Assembly (NCBI GenBank): GCA_016934775.1 | Contig: JAFGSP010000164.1 | Location: 1-5,826, forward strand | DNA: 5,826 nt | Origin: Candidatus Woesearchaeota archaeon | Lineage (GTDB): Archaea > Nanobdellota > Nanobdellia > Woesearchaeales > GW2011-AR15 | Direction: 5' to 3' | In this document: in pieces, positions 5,593 to 5,826 of the stretch | How the letters are laid out: every line of letters starts with the position of its first letter | How positions within the stretch are numbered: position 1 is the stretch's first letter | Notes under the pieces: model-generated | Told to the model about the DNA's origin: nothing | Seen by the model: only the letters and a program-made list of their open reading frames with translations | Databases searched by the model: none | Program-made: the position numbers and the translations under genes

Positions 5593-5688
5593 TCAGGAAT
5601 TCATAGCATTCTTTACTTCCTGAGACCAATCATCATTGCTGGTTCCTGCCAATGCCATACCATTAGGCATCATGTTCACAGGAACATG
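5593..5688 (-). pseudogene. In-frame continuation after the TAG: probable original C-terminus of the partial gene
   Basis: After the TAG at 5691-5689 the same frame stays open for 31 codons to a TGA at 5595-5593. The residues read as plausible protein (HVPVNMMPNG, then a segment with DDWSQEVKNAM). The continuation ends close before a T-rich terminator. The TAG could be a nonsense mutation or base error (a GAG-to-TAG change would give GGPEHVP), or it could be read through. By chance alone a 31-codon open stretch is not rare, so the case rests on composition and context. Confidence 0.45.
5671..5688 (-). other. Perfect 7-bp hairpin directly after the in-frame TAG
   Basis: CATGTTC and GAACATG pair perfectly around a 4-base loop. 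On the minus-strand mRNA the hairpin begins at the base right after the TAG codon. It lies within codons of the continuation, so it may be a chance result of coding, or a structure that affects reading of the stop. Confidence 0.6.
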
Positions 5689-5826
5689 CTACGGCCCTCC
5701 AAGAGCTTTGCTGACTTTTTTTCTTACACAGTCTTCTTGTCTATCTCCCTTACAGTACATATTTACAAATCCGCTTAATGCTAATTTTTTACTTTCATCC
5801 TTCTCATACTCCTTAAAGAATGCACA
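5689..5826 (-). CDS. 3' part of an unidentified gene, up to an in-frame TAG (5' end outside the window)
   Basis: Forty-five codons enter from the right edge and stop at a TAG (5691-5689). The fragment is charged and soluble-looking, with three cysteines, two of them in the local pattern YCKGDRQEDC, followed by a basic VRKKVSKAL segment. I do not recognise a named family. The cysteine spacing might reflect a metal site or a disulfide, but too little is visible to say. It lies upstream of zwf on the same strand, separated by a T-rich terminator and the zwf promoter, so it is probably a separate transcription unit. Whether the protein ends here or originally continued 31 codons further is open. 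Confidence 0.55.
   Translation of the reverse strand, partial: CAFFKEYEKDESKKLALSGFVNMYCKGDRQEDCVRKKVSKALGGP

Noticed and set aside
1..5826. CRISPR array, rRNA genes or a complete transposase
   Set aside because: No regularly spaced repeats, no rRNA-like stretches and no transposase motifs were seen on either strand.

Overview
The window looks like a piece of an AT-rich archaeal genome, probably from a DPANN-type lineage such as Woesearchaeota or a relative. The lineage is an inference. The archaeal assignment rests on a 758-residue Cdc48/VAT double-ring AAA+ ATPase with archaeal pore loops and a proteasome-docking tail, TATA-type promoter sequences, and Shine-Dalgarno sites of the AGGTGAT/GAGGTG type.

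Layout: Positions 1-140 are dense in hairpins and look non-coding, possibly the end of an old IS200/IS605-type element or a structured RNA. Positions 210-343 are an AT-rich promoter region with two copies of an 11-bp TATA-like sequence and a pair of mutually exclusive hairpins. Two plus-strand genes follow: a 136-residue conserved-looking protein of unknown function with a possible SecB-like layout, and cdc48. The cdc48 stop codon directly abuts the stop codon of a minus-strand gene, with no base between them. That minus-strand unit is zwf (glucose-6-phosphate dehydrogenase) followed by gnd (short-type 6-phosphogluconate dehydrogenase). Upstream of zwf is a promoter that predicts a leaderless mRNA, then a T-rich terminator, then the 3' end of a further minus-strand gene that runs off the window and carries an in-frame TAG.

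How the genes work together: The 136-residue protein and Cdc48 may both serve protein quality control. Cdc48 unfolds proteins and, with its C-terminal HbYX-like motif, could feed the 20S proteasome. Zwf and Gnd catalyse the two NADPH-forming oxidations of the oxidative pentose phosphate pathway, from glucose 6-phosphate to ribulose 5-phosphate. That route is uncommon in archaea, so the pair is probably of bacterial origin. No lactonase gene is seen here.

The least ordinary points are the in-frame TAG backed directly by a perfect 7-bp hairpin in the last gene, the fact that zwf and gnd share one reading frame broken only by a single TAG, the 43-bp identical patch in the two ATPase domains of cdc48, and the unexplained hairpin cluster at the left edge. 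None of these proves a new system.
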